A stretch of 21,751 nucleotides of DNA from CAYJDR01 sp964368965 (GCA_964368965.1 CAYJDR010000038.1:1-21751), one strand, 5' to 3'; numbered from the stretch's first letter, positions 7,281-15,131 are shown. The notes: a model not told the origin generated them from the sequence alone. A program made the numbers and translations.

Positions 7281-7974
7281 ATTGTTCGTCATCAAATCCA
7301 TACATCAGCGCATGCAGTAGCGACATGGTGAAGTATACAAAAAAGAACGCAAACACAACATCTGTGAAAAAGTGCCTACCTTGTATAATCCTCACAAAGC
7401 CGATAACAACACCCGCTAAAAAACCTGCACTAAGCAAGTATTTTCTTCTAGCGCCTGTAGCTACCAAGCCAAACACCATCAAGTAAAACCCAAGTGAAGC
7501 ATGGCCAGAAACAAACGAACAGTTTTTATCACATGCATTTGATATAGTGAACGGTGGCACGAAAGTGTGCGGACCGCCAAACTCTATCACTGCATCAGGG
7601 CGAGGCCTGCCGACGTTATCTTTCAATATCGTGTTTGTGACAAGCCCTGGCGCTAATATTAACGCAGCTAGCATAAATGCGACTGTCTTTTTGCCAATTC
7701 CAAAAATAGCCTTTTTAGTTACGAACATATATATGAGCGACAGTATGAAAACCGTTGCCATAATGCCTGTTAAATAATGCACCCCATGGTAAACAAACAT
7801 GGATAACGGGTGGTTAGCTAAAAAGAAACGCTCTGTTTCGTTATAGAATTGGCTAGCAGCAACAATATCAATCTGTGGGTACATTTTGAAAAATACACCC
7901 AACACAACAAATGCTAGTAAAAACCATTTGTTCCTAATAAAATATTGCTTAAGTCTATGCGTATAAATATTCAT
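7279..7974 (-). CDS. PAP2-family membrane phosphatase (LpxE/PgpB-like)
   Basis: 231 residues with about five to six membrane segments. All three acid-phosphatase motifs are present: KDNVGRPRP (Lys118, Arg125-Pro126), FVSGHAS (Ser156-Gly157-His158) and RIIQGRHFFTD (Arg195, His201, Asp205). These form the periplasm-facing active site of the PAP2 family, which removes phosphate from lipid substrates such as phosphatidylglycerol phosphate, undecaprenyl diphosphate or lipid A. The loop between motifs 1 and 2 is enlarged and has two cysteines (Cys148, Cys152), as in several lipid-A-phosphatase-like members. Which lipid is used cannot be told. It starts 10 bases after leuB with only a weak Shine-Dalgarno, so it is probably co-transcribed with leuB. 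Confidence 0.85.
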   Translation of the reverse strand: MNIYTHRLKQYFIRNKWFLLAFVVLGVFFKMYPQIDIVAASQFYNETERFFLANHPLSMFVYHGVHYLTGIMATVFILSLIYMFVTKKAIFGIGKKTVAFMLAALILAPGLVTNTILKDNVGRPRPDAVIEFGGPHTFVPPFTISNACDKNCSFVSGHASLGFYLMVFGLVATGARRKYLLSAGFLAGVVIGFVRIIQGRHFFTDVVFAFFFVYFTMSLLHALMYGFDDEQ

Positions 7975-7984
7975 CTGTACTCGC

Positions 7985-9067
7985 TTATTTAATGTTTTTA
8001 ACGATTGCTTCGCCTATTTCGCTAGTTTTAGCAAGCTTAAGGTTAGCATCTGCGCCACCCATGATGTCGCCAGTTCTGTAGCCTTCGTCAAGTGTTGCAG
8101 CAACTGCGTTTTCGATAGCTTTAGCTTCCGTATCTAAGTTGAAGCTGTAACGCAACATCATAGCTGCCGATAAAATTTGTGCTATCGGGTTCGCGATACC
8201 TTTGCCAGCGATGTCAGGTGCAGAGCCGCCGCTTGGCTCATATAGTCCAAAGCCAGCTTCGTTTATAGATGCTGATGGAAGCATGCCTAAAGAGCCTGAA
8301 AGCATAGAAGCTTCATCAGTTAATATATCGCCAAACATGTTTTCAGTTAAAACAACGTCGAACTGAGCAGGGTTGCGAACAAGCTGCATAGCTGCGTTGT
8401 CAACGAACATGTGTGATAGTTCAACATCAGAGTATTCTGCTTTATGTAGTGCTTCAACAGTTTCACGCCATAAAACGCTTGTCATAAGTACGTTTGCTTT
8501 ATCTACGCTACATACTCTGTTTGTACGTAACCTAGCTGCTTGGAATGCTTTATGTGCGATGCGCTCAACCTCAGCTTTTGTGTATACCATAGTGTCAACA
8601 GCAGAGCATCTATCTTCAGAGATAGATTTTGGCTGGCCGAAATAGATACCGCCAGTAAGCTCACGGAAGAATACAACATCAACACCGCTTTCAATAAGCT
8701 CATTTTTCAACGAAGAAGCGAACGAAAGTGATGGGTAAATCTTAACAGGCCTGATGTTTGCAAACAGTTTGAAGTGCTTTCTGATAGGCAATAGTGCGCC
8801 ACGCTCAGGTTGCAAGTGTGGTGGAAGAGTTTCCCATTTAGGGCCACCGACAGAGCCGAATAAAATAGCGTCTGCATTTTCACAAACGTCAATAGTCGAT
8901 TGCGGCAATGGTGTGCCGTGATTATCATATGCGATGCCGCCTATGTCTGCCTTTGTATATTCAAACGTGTGTCCGTAGATTTCTCCAACTTTATCAAGCA
9001 CTTTAAGTGCTTCGCTCATAACCTCTGGCCCGATACCGTCGCCAGCAAGAACTGCTATCTTGTACAT
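7985..9067 (-). CDS. leuB: 3-isopropylmalate dehydrogenase
   Basis: 360 residues from MYKIAVLAGDGIGPEV. It catalyses NAD-dependent oxidative decarboxylation of 3-isopropylmalate to 2-oxoisocaproate, the third step of leucine synthesis, in the cytoplasm. Family landmarks: the N-terminal GDGIGPEV, GGPKWE, RELTGGIYFG, and NMFGDILTDEASMLSGSLGMLPSASI with the metal-binding aspartates near the C-terminal third, then the adenine-site region EPSGGSAPDIAGKGIANP. The frame is open 15 codons further upstream, but ATG 9067 has GGGGG eight bases before it and matches the family start. It is separated from leuA/leuCD and instead precedes a PAP2 phosphatase. Homoisocitrate or tartrate dehydrogenase relatives are less likely given the overall LeuB fit. 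Confidence 0.93.
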   Translation of the reverse strand: MYKIAVLAGDGIGPEVMSEALKVLDKVGEIYGHTFEYTKADIGGIAYDNHGTPLPQSTIDVCENADAILFGSVGGPKWETLPPHLQPERGALLPIRKHFKLFANIRPVKIYPSLSFASSLKNELIESGVDVVFFRELTGGIYFGQPKSISEDRCSAVDTMVYTKAEVERIAHKAFQAARLRTNRVCSVDKANVLMTSVLWRETVEALHKAEYSDVELSHMFVDNAAMQLVRNPAQFDVVLTENMFGDILTDEASMLSGSLGMLPSASINEAGFGLYEPSGGSAPDIAGKGIANPIAQILSAAMMLRYSFNLDTEAKAIENAVAATLDEGYRTGDIMGGADANLKLAKTSEIGEAIVKNIK

Positions 9068-9100
9068 TCGTAAACCCCCATGTTTATAAAAATTACATAC

Positions 9101-9129
9101 AATATAATGCAAATAGCATTTTTAATCAA
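9101..9129 (-). promoter_or_regulatory. Promoter of leuB
   Basis: Minus strand TTGATT (9129-9124), 17 bases, TATATT (9106-9101). Predicted start near 9094 gives a 27-base leader to ATG 9067, too short for a leucine attenuator. This also supports the downstream start over the extended reading frame, because the extended start at 9112 would lie upstream of the transcript. Confidence 0.6.
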
Positions 9130-9158
9130 TTATAAATAACAATTTATTTGATAAACTC

Positions 9159-9187
9159 TTGACTATGAAAAAAAATAGCGATATAAA
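9159..9187 (+). promoter_or_regulatory. Promoter of the Cys4 small protein, positioned for a leaderless transcript
   Basis: TTGACT (9159-9164), 17 bases, TATAAA (9182-9187). Transcription should start at about 9193-9195, which is the ATG itself (9194). It is divergent from the leuB promoter. Confidence 0.55.
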
Positions 9188-9193
9188 ACGTGT

Positions 9194-9391
9194 ATGTCAA
9201 CTAATGCAAAAAGTTCACCACAAAATAATCGTATCAACTGTTATGCATGTATCCACCACAGGATAACATGGCAACCAGCACACCCATACGCATGTGATGC
9301 ACTCAATTTTAAGTCAAAACTTATCCCATCACTAGAGGTGTTCAAGTCATCAGGCACACCTTGCAAATTTTTCACACCTAAGAATAAATAA
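9194..9391 (+). CDS. Small four-cysteine conserved hypothetical protein, probably leaderless
   Basis: 65 residues with NCYACIHHRITW, PYACDALNFKSKLIPS and SGTPCKFF. Cys16, Cys19, Cys34 and Cys57 (with His21 and His22 between the first two) are spaced as in a small zinc-ribbon or other metal-binding fold. I recall proteins with the pattern CxxC-H...TW...P..C...FKS..lPS..V..SG..C..F as short conserved hypotheticals in several proteobacterial-type genomes, without a proven function. No Shine-Dalgarno exists between the -10 box and the ATG, and the predicted transcript begins at the start codon. It has no signal peptide, so cytoplasmic. The MCP gene follows in the same direction after 113 bases. 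Confidence 0.7.
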   Translation: MSTNAKSSPQNNRINCYACIHHRITWQPAHPYACDALNFKSKLIPSLEVFKSSGTPCKFFTPKNK

Positions 9392-9401
9392 AAGATTTCT
9401 A

Positions 9402-9430
9402 TTGATATTATAATTAATTAATAATAAGAT
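9402..9430 (+). promoter_or_regulatory. Possible promoter of the chemoreceptor gene
   Basis: TTGATA (9402-9407), 17 bases, TAAGAT (9425-9430), in a very AT-rich stretch. I did not see a flagellar sigma28-type element. AT-rich background makes this match weak. Confidence 0.3.
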
Positions 9431-9504
9431 ATATAGTATCTGGACGAAGTTTGTCTATAAGTTCTACATTTAACAATTCATCAATATTGATGAGGAGGGG
9501 CTTT

Positions 9505-11529
9505 GTGTTTAAAAACATGCGTTTTACAATCAGTCGTAAGATAGTTATTGCGACAGTAGCTTTAGTTCTAATGGGTGTTATCCAAGGGACAGTGGCATAT
9601 GTTATGTCATCTGGTTCATCATACCTTGCGAAGGAGTTATCAGAAGATGTTACTCCTGTTATTGGCGATTTTGCAGACTTTAGAGAAGTTTACTTTTCAG
9701 TCATTGCACAAATGGATGCCTACAAAAAATCGTTCTCTGACATAGGTAGAGAGGCAGAAGTTAAAGCAATTGAAGCTGCTATGGCAAACAATGTGAAATA
9801 TGCAGACTTAGTTCGTGGCAGAGTTGAACAAAATAGAGAATTCTTTAGCGAGCCTGCTGCTATAATTGATGTTGCGAACCCAAAGTTTGAAAATTACTTT
9901 CTACAAAATGCGGCCGTTATTGCAGATCATTCCAATGTGCTTCAGAGCCGTGTAGAATATCAGGAAGTTTTCGGCAAGCTTTCTGATGAATTAAACAACC
10001 TATTCTTATCAATGTATGACGCATTAGAGTCTGAGAGATTACTTGAAGACCCAGACATGAGGTTTAGAATTACTGAAGTTCTTAGGCTTGGCGACATTGC
10101 AAACTATAACGCATTCCTAGCTAACAATAAATATAGTACATTGCTAACTACTCGTGACATGGCAATAAAAGATGAAATTGAGCAACACTTTGTTGAAGCA
10201 ACTAACGCATTAAATGAGATACTCGGTGCAACACATAGCGATAATGTTATGAACCGTGCAACAGCAGCAATGGGCTATCTAGATGGGCTAAAAGCTTCGT
10301 TTGCTAATGGTATGAGCTATTTCGACATCTATAACAAAACAGTTGAAAACCAAGTAACTATACAAAATGATTTGACAGCAGATATGGATGATTTAGCAGA
10401 ATCGTTCTCTGAAATTTCTACAAATATCGGTAATGAAACATATACAGCACTAACAACAACTATCAACGCAGCTATACTTATGACAGTTGCAACGATATCG
10501 TTAGGTGTGTTTATCATATTCATGTTGATTAGGTCAGTTGTTGCACCTCTAAACCGTTTTACAGCTATGACAAAGGAACTTACAGAAGGCGATGGCGACC
10601 TCACTCAACGTATCGTTACAGCTAACAATGACGAGTTAAAAGACTTAGCTGAGTACTTCAACGCGTTTATCGCAAGTGTTCAACAAGTTGTGACAGAGGT
10701 TAAATATGCAGCTGATGAGGTTGTTTCTGGCAACAACGAACTTGCAAGCACAATGGAAGAGCTAGCAGTTACATTTGAGAGCCAAACTCACCAAGTTAAC
10801 GAAATCGTTACCAGCATGGGAAGCATTAACCATAATGCAACAGTTGCAAACGACGCATTCAAAAAGAATTTAGATATATTATCGCAAACGACAGCATCTA
10901 CTAAAGAAGGTCAGCTACAGTTAAGCGAAGTTCAAGTGAAGATGACAATGATAAGCGAACAAGCAGATTCACTATCTCAAACAATCTCACGCCTTGCTAC
11001 AAGCTCTGGCGACATTGGCGAGATATTAACAACTATTAACGACATCGCAGACCAAACAAACCTACTTGCATTAAACGCAGCTATCGAGGCGGCACGTGCT
11101 GGTGAGGCTGGTAGAGGGTTTGCCGTAGTTGCTGATGAGGTTAGAAAACTTGCTGAGCGCACACAGAAAGCTACTAGCGAGATTGAAACAATAGTATCAT
11201 CACTGCAAGTTGGCTCACAAGATGCATCTAAAGAGATGCAGAAATCTGGTGAATTTGTAACCGAAGGTGTGGAGAGTATCCAAATCACGTCGGCTGGCTT
11301 CAACGAAGTTGTTGAAACAGTTATTACGATATTCAACGATACTGAGGAACTATCAGCACAAAATACAGAGCAGTTCAACACTATCCAAACAGTTTCTGAT
11401 AACACACAAACGATTGCATCTGGCATTGAGCAGAGTAACGCAGCCGTATCACAAGTTGTTACAACTGTTAACCACCTCCAAACTCGCACAGAAAATCTGA
11501 AAGAGCTTGTTGGCGTGTTCAAAGTATAA
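9505..11529 (+). CDS. Methyl-accepting chemotaxis protein
   Basis: 674 residues from GTG 9505, chosen because AGGAGGGG lies four bases upstream; in-frame codons back to TTG 9451 lack such a site. It has a short cytoplasmic N-terminus, transmembrane helix 1 (about 10-32), and a large all-helical periplasmic sensor region (about 33-318) with no PAS or Cache signature that I can name; it looks like a long helical-bundle ligand domain. Transmembrane helix 2 is at about 319-342 and HAMP at about 343-395. The cytoplasmic helical hairpin has the highly conserved tip ADQTNLLALNAAIEAARAG...GRGFAVVADEVRKLAERT (about 512-550). The receptor signals to CheA/CheW at the inner membrane. The C-terminus ends GVFKV without a CheR-tethering pentapeptide. 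The signal sensed is unknown; no che genes are nearby. Confidence 0.94.
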   Translation: MFKNMRFTISRKIVIATVALVLMGVIQGTVAYVMSSGSSYLAKELSEDVTPVIGDFADFREVYFSVIAQMDAYKKSFSDIGREAEVKAIEAAMANNVKYADLVRGRVEQNREFFSEPAAIIDVANPKFENYFLQNAAVIADHSNVLQSRVEYQEVFGKLSDELNNLFLSMYDALESERLLEDPDMRFRITEVLRLGDIANYNAFLANNKYSTLLTTRDMAIKDEIEQHFVEATNALNEILGATHSDNVMNRATAAMGYLDGLKASFANGMSYFDIYNKTVENQVTIQNDLTADMDDLAESFSEISTNIGNETYTALTTTINAAILMTVATISLGVFIIFMLIRSVVAPLNRFTAMTKELTEGDGDLTQRIVTANNDELKDLAEYFNAFIASVQQVVTEVKYAADEVVSGNNELASTMEELAVTFESQTHQVNEIVTSMGSINHNATVANDAFKKNLDILSQTTASTKEGQLQLSEVQVKMTMISEQADSLSQTISRLATSSGDIGEILTTINDIADQTNLLALNAAIEAARAGEAGRGFAVVADEVRKLAERTQKATSEIETIVSSLQVGSQDASKEMQKSGEFVTEGVESIQITSAGFNEVVETVITIFNDTEELSAQNTEQFNTIQTVSDNTQTIASGIEQSNAAVSQVVTTVNHLQTRTENLKELVGVFKV

Positions 11530-11554
11530 ACACAATATGTAGACTATTTCCATA

Positions 11555-11582
11555 GAGGGCAGAGAAATCTGTCCTCTTTTTT
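11555..11582 (+). terminator. Intrinsic terminator after the chemoreceptor gene
   Basis: GAGGGCAGA (11555-11563), loop GAAA, TCTGTCCTC (11568-11576), then six T. The 9-bp stem has one G-U pair. Confidence 0.85.
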
Positions 11583-11664
11583 ATATACCCAAAATATATA
11601 CTGACAAAATGAACAAATCAGCGTATAGTGATAGCAATATGTTTTAATACTATCGGGGGCGGGT

Positions 11665-12312
11665 TTGTTTCCTTTAAAAAGCTTAGTACCAAGAGAGCAT
11701 TTTCCATTCATTACAGTTGCTCTTATCCTTATAAATGTCGGGCTGTATTTTTATAGCCTTGAACTTCGTGATGCGTTCTTATTTTTAACTTATGGTGTTG
11801 TGCCTGCAAAGCTTGGTATGCCTAGCGAGATAGTGCCTTTAGTGGAGAAGGTTTACCCATTCTTTACATATATGGTGCTGCATGGTTCATTGCTTCATTT
11901 GTTATCAAACATTTATTTTCTATATGTTTTTGGTGTCAATGTTGAAGATTATATCGGCAAGTCGAAGTTTTTAGTTGCGTATATAGCGTTCGGTGTGCTT
12001 TCAGGTGTAGCGCAAGTTATCGCAACGCCAACGCTTGATATACCAATAATCGGCGCAAGTGGCGCGATAGCGGGCATTATAGGGATTTATGCCGCACTAT
12101 TTCCATTAGCTAAGATGCGTGTGTTGTTTATAATCATCATATTTATTTTTGTGCGCAATATCCACGCGATGTTTTTTATATTGTTATGGATAGGTTTGCA
12201 AGTTGCAAACAGCATGTTTGATATGGGCTCAAACGTAGCTTGGTGGGCGCATATTGGTGGTTTCGCTTGCGGAATTGTTGCTGGCATCATATTTAGGTTT
12301 ACGAAAGAATAA
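11665..12312 (+). CDS. Rhomboid-family intramembrane serine protease
   Basis: 215 residues with six membrane segments. The catalytic dyad is present: Ser132 in GASGAIAG on helix 4 and His196 in WWAHIGGF on helix 6. The helix-2 motif HGSLLHLLSN gives the conserved His and Asn of the oxyanion site. After helix 1 there is a hydrophilic loop containing the L1 region. These proteases cleave transmembrane substrates inside the inner membrane; the substrate here is unknown. The start is TTG 11665, preceded by GGGGGCGGG. The alternative in-frame starts are far inside the first helix. It lies just upstream of hypCDE in the same direction, only 46 bases apart, so partial co-transcription is possible. 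Confidence 0.9.
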   Translation: MFPLKSLVPREHFPFITVALILINVGLYFYSLELRDAFLFLTYGVVPAKLGMPSEIVPLVEKVYPFFTYMVLHGSLLHLLSNIYFLYVFGVNVEDYIGKSKFLVAYIAFGVLSGVAQVIATPTLDIPIIGASGAIAGIIGIYAALFPLAKMRVLFIIIIFIFVRNIHAMFFILLWIGLQVANSMFDMGSNVAWWAHIGGFACGIVAGIIFRFTKE

Positions 12313-12326
12313 AAATTTACTATAGT
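12298..12326 (+). promoter_or_regulatory. Possible promoter of hypCDE
   Basis: TTTACG (12298-12303), 17 bases, TATAGT (12321-12326), overlapping the 3' end of the rhomboid gene. Four of six bases match at the -35. Without it hypCDE would depend on rhomboid transcription. Confidence 0.35.
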
Positions 12327-12358
12327 ACTCAAAATAATCAACTTAGGGAGAATATATT

Positions 12359-12622
12359 ATGTGTTTAGGTTACCCTGCAATTATTGAAACGTTAGACGAT
12401 TGCGCAGCTGTTGTAGATATGGCTGGCACTAAAAGAGAAGTTTCCACAATTTTTTTAGGCGATACTGTTAGTGTTGGCGATTGGGTTATGGTGCACGCTG
12501 GTTATGCTATGGCAAAAATGGACGAGCAAGAAGCTAAAGAAACATTACAGTTTCTACTAGAGCAAGTTGACGAGTTTGAAGTAGAGCTACTCGAAGCGGA
12601 ACAAGCTAATGAACCAAAATAG
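12359..12622 (+). CDS. hypC: NiFe-hydrogenase maturation chaperone HypC
   Basis: 87 residues starting MCLGYPAII. The invariant Cys2 of the HypC/HupF family is present; in the family it carries the Fe(CN)2CO unit made on the HypC-HypD complex and hands it to the hydrogenase large subunit. The beta-barrel part (VDMAGTKREVSTIFLGDTVSVGDWVMVHAGYAMAKM) matches the family throughout, followed by an acidic C-terminal helix. AGGGAG lies eight bases before the ATG. The last 14 bases overlap the start of hypD, so translation is coupled. Cytoplasmic. Confidence 0.95.
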   Translation: MCLGYPAIIETLDDCAAVVDMAGTKREVSTIFLGDTVSVGDWVMVHAGYAMAKMDEQEAKETLQFLLEQVDEFEVELLEAEQANEPK

Positions 12623-13688
12623 CCCGTTTAGAGATAAAGAACTTTCCAAATCACTCATCAGCCAAGTAAAACAATCTGCCACTGGTGAAAAATATAAAAT
12701 AATGGAAGTTTGTGGCACGCATACAATGGCTATATCACGCAACGGTTTACGAAGCGTTATGCCTGATAATGTTATGCTTGTGTCGGGCCCTGGTTGCCCT
12801 GTTTGCGTTACGTCACAAGGCGAGATAGACACATTCTTCCAACTACTTGATAGGGGCGTTGACGTTATCACTTTTGGTGACCTTATACGCATACCATCAT
12901 CTACTGGCATGACGCTTGCAGACGCTAGAGCAAACGGCGCTGGCGTTCATGTTATATACTCTCCACTTGACTCTATTAAGCTTGCTAAAAACAATCCAAC
13001 AAAAAAGTTTACGTTCTTAGGTGTAGGGTTTGAAACTACTGTACCTATCGTTGCGCACCTCATACTTGAGATAGAAAAACAAGGCATTGAAAACTTAACC
13101 GTTTTCAGCATGTGCAAAACTATGCCTAAGGCTATCGAACTTCTATTGTCAGATGCAGAGCTGCAAATTGATGGCTTCCTTTGCCCAGGGCATGTTACAA
13201 CTGTTACGGGTGTCGCTTTGTATGAGCCTATTATTGAAGCAAAAAAAGCAGCCGTTGTTGCGGGGTTTGAGCCTGTTGAAATGCTTGATGCGATTAATGA
13301 GGTTATCAACCAAGTGAACTCTGGTGAGTTTAAGGTGGAAAATAAATATAAGCGAGTAGTTGCAGAACAAGGCAACGAAATTGCAAGAAACTTGATGTAT
13401 AAAGTATTTGAGCCTTGCACATCGGTTTGGCGTGGTTTAGGTGCGCTAGAGGGTAGCGGGCTTGGGATACGTGAAGAATACGCACACTATGATGCACTCA
13501 TCAAATATGCGATAAATGTTGATACAGTTGAGGAAATCAAAGGCTGCAAATGTGGTAGCGTGCTTACAGGCAAGATATTGCCTACAGATTGCGCGTTGTT
13601 TAAAAAAGTTTGCACTCCAGAAACTCCTGTTGGGCCTTGCATGGTTTCATCAGAGGGTACTTGCTCTGCATATTATAAATACATATAA
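12609..13688 (+). CDS. hypD: NiFe-hydrogenase maturation protein HypD
   Basis: 359 residues. It contains EVCGTHTMAISRNGLR (Cys35), SGPGCPVCVTSQ (Cys63, Cys66) and the C-terminal cysteine-rich iron-sulfur region GCKCGSVLTG...PTDCALFKKVCTP. HypD is a 4Fe-4S protein that, with HypC and HypE, assembles the Fe(CN)2CO centre of NiFe hydrogenases in the cytoplasm. Its length and all landmark cysteines agree with the family. It starts inside hypC and ends 9 bases before hypE, making a tight three-gene unit. No hydrogenase structural genes and no hypA, hypB or hypF are visible in this window. Confidence 0.96.
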   Translation: MNQNSPFRDKELSKSLISQVKQSATGEKYKIMEVCGTHTMAISRNGLRSVMPDNVMLVSGPGCPVCVTSQGEIDTFFQLLDRGVDVITFGDLIRIPSSTGMTLADARANGAGVHVIYSPLDSIKLAKNNPTKKFTFLGVGFETTVPIVAHLILEIEKQGIENLTVFSMCKTMPKAIELLLSDAELQIDGFLCPGHVTTVTGVALYEPIIEAKKAAVVAGFEPVEMLDAINEVINQVNSGEFKVENKYKRVVAEQGNEIARNLMYKVFEPCTSVWRGLGALEGSGLGIREEYAHYDALIKYAINVDTVEEIKGCKCGSVLTGKILPTDCALFKKVCTPETPVGPCMVSSEGTCSAYYKYI

Positions 13689-13697
13689 GGGTTAAAT

Positions 13698-14690
13698 ATG
13701 GCTGAAAATGTTGTAAAACTGTCACTCGGTGGTGGCGGAAAACAAATGTCTGACTTCATAAAAGATGTCATACTGAAAAACTTCGATAACGAAATCATCG
13801 CAAACATGGGCGATGCTTCACTTATAAAAACTAACGGATTGTGCGCATTCTCAACAGATTCGTTCGTTATCAAGCCTGATGTGTTCACAGGTGGCGACAT
13901 AGGCAAACTTGCAATATGTGGCACAGTGAACGACCTTGCTGTTAGTGGCGCTATACCTAAATATTTATCATTTTCTATAGTTGTTGCAGAGGGGTATCCA
14001 CTTGATAAACTTGAACAAATCATTATATCTGCTGGTAAAACCGCAAAAGAAGCAGGCGTAATGGTAGTGTGTGGCGATACAAAAGTAGTAGAGCGTGAAG
14101 CGCTAGATGGTATAATCATTAACACAGCTGGCGTTGGTGATATCGTCAAAAACTTGAACGACTTCTCAAGCATAAAAACTGGTGATAAAATTATCGTAAC
14201 GTCAGATATCGCTAGGCATGGCATGTCTATCATGTTGTCACGTGGCAACTTAGGCTTTATTGGAAATATTGAGTCTGACTGCGCATGCTTAAATAAAATG
14301 CTTGAAACAGTATACACAAAAGATGTGAAATTTGCACGTGATGCTACACGTGGCGGACTAGCTGCTGTGCTAAACGAAATTGCAGAAAGTAGCGATGTTG
14401 GTATTGCAGTCAACGAAGAGACGCTGCCAATCAGGGAAGATGTTGCAAACTTTGCTGAAACATTAGGCTTCGACCCACTAAGCGTTGCAAACGAAGGCGT
14501 TGCAGTCGTTATCGCAAGTGCTGATTGTGCTGATGAAGTTGTAAATATTTTAAGAGAAAACCCATTAGGTAAAAGCGCTGTAATAATCGGCGAAATTACT
14601 GATAGTAAAAAAGTTGTGCTAAATACAACTATTGGTGGCAAAAGGTATATCGAGATGCCACCAGGAGAGCTACTACCACGTATATGCTAA
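13698..14690 (+). CDS. hypE: NiFe-hydrogenase maturation protein HypE (thiocarbamoyl dehydratase)
   Basis: 330 residues, PurM-like ATP-binding fold. N-terminal LSLGGGGKQM, then DVFTGGDIGKLAICGTVNDLAVSGA (dimer and ATP-binding region), FARDATRGGLAAVLNE, and the C-terminal LLPRIC. The final Cys is the one that HypF carbamoylates; HypE then dehydrates the thiocarbamate to a thiocyanate, the source of the cyanide ligands. The C-terminus is intact, so the protein should be functional provided hypF exists elsewhere. GGG lies six bases before the ATG. No clear terminator follows hypE; the next promoter lies in the 83-base gap before the first cytochrome gene. Confidence 0.96.
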   Translation: MAENVVKLSLGGGGKQMSDFIKDVILKNFDNEIIANMGDASLIKTNGLCAFSTDSFVIKPDVFTGGDIGKLAICGTVNDLAVSGAIPKYLSFSIVVAEGYPLDKLEQIIISAGKTAKEAGVMVVCGDTKVVEREALDGIIINTAGVGDIVKNLNDFSSIKTGDKIIVTSDIARHGMSIMLSRGNLGFIGNIESDCACLNKMLETVYTKDVKFARDATRGGLAAVLNEIAESSDVGIAVNEETLPIREDVANFAETLGFDPLSVANEGVAVVIASADCADEVVNILRENPLGKSAVIIGEITDSKKVVLNTTIGGKRYIEMPPGELLPRIC

Positions 14691-14725
14691 TTTATAGTTG
14701 CAAATATGTGTAAGTTATGTAAAGA

Positions 14726-14752
14726 TTGTAAAGATGTACCTAGAGGTATAAT
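14726..14752 (+). promoter_or_regulatory. Promoter of the first mini-cytochrome gene
   Basis: TTGTAA (14726-14731), 15 bases, perfect TATAAT (14747-14752). It is followed by the strong Shine-Dalgarno AGGGAGG (14761-14767) before ATG 14774. The spacer is short but the -10 is perfect. Confidence 0.5.
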
Positions 14753-14773
14753 CATAACATAGGGAGGACAATT

Positions 14774-15052
14774 ATGTTCAAGAAAAGTACAGGTTTTTTA
14801 GTAGCATTATTAGCAGTTATCGTAATGGCATCATCAGCTAGCGCAGCAGGCGATGCAAAAGCATTGTTTGAAGCAAAATGCAGCACTTGCCACTCTCCTA
14901 AAGCTGTAGAGAAAAAAGAAGCATACAGCAAATTCACAGTTGAGCGTTGGAGCCAATGTATCGACAATATGATCAAAGCTGGTCTTAAAATCACTGATGC
15001 AGAAAAAGCAACAATATCTAAATACTTAGGTACTGAATATTTCGCAAAATAG
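14774..15052 (+). CDS. Periplasmic monohaem c-type cytochrome (paralogue 1)
   Basis: 92 residues. A signal peptide (about 1-24, cleaved near ASA-AGD) is followed by a very short class-I-like cytochrome domain. The haem-binding CSTCH is at 36-40, conserved Trp59, Met66 as the probable sixth ligand, and the ending KATISKYLGTEYF. The mature protein is about 68 residues, at the small end for cytochrome c. It has an additional Cys62 not shared with its two neighbours. Similar short domains occur in amine-dehydrogenase-type cytochrome modules; the partner is unknown. It should carry single electrons in the periplasm. It has a strong Shine-Dalgarno and its own terminator, so it forms a single-gene unit, perhaps highly expressed. 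Confidence 0.88.
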   Translation: MFKKSTGFLVALLAVIVMASSASAAGDAKALFEAKCSTCHSPKAVEKKEAYSKFTVERWSQCIDNMIKAGLKITDAEKATISKYLGTEYFAK

Positions 15053-15059
15053 TTTCATA

Positions 15060-15087
15060 GGGCAGATTTATTCTGCCCGTTTTTTTT
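15060..15087 (+). terminator. Intrinsic terminator after cytochrome paralogue 1
   Basis: GGGCAGA (15060-15066), loop TTTAT, TCTGCCC (15072-15078), a G and eight T. Perfect 7-bp GC-rich stem. Confidence 0.88.
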
Positions 15088-15131
15088 GCCTTGTTGTATG
15101 ATAGTTATTATCAATAAAATTAAGGTGATAT

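Noticed and set aside
9068..9112. Fifteen-codon N-terminal extension of leuB
   Set aside because: Family start is MYKIAVLAGDG, a strong ribosome site sits before ATG 9067, and the predicted transcript starts near 9094.
10977..11522. 181-codon minus-strand frame
   Set aside because: It is antisense to the conserved signalling domain of the chemoreceptor, with biased Ser/Val/Thr composition and no ribosome site.
12947..13420. 157-codon minus-strand frame
   Set aside because: Antisense shadow of hypD.
13673..14641. Long open frame of 322 codons on the minus strand
   Set aside because: It lies entirely opposite hypE, has Ser/Pro/Ile-rich composition typical of an antisense shadow, and hypE is a certain gene.
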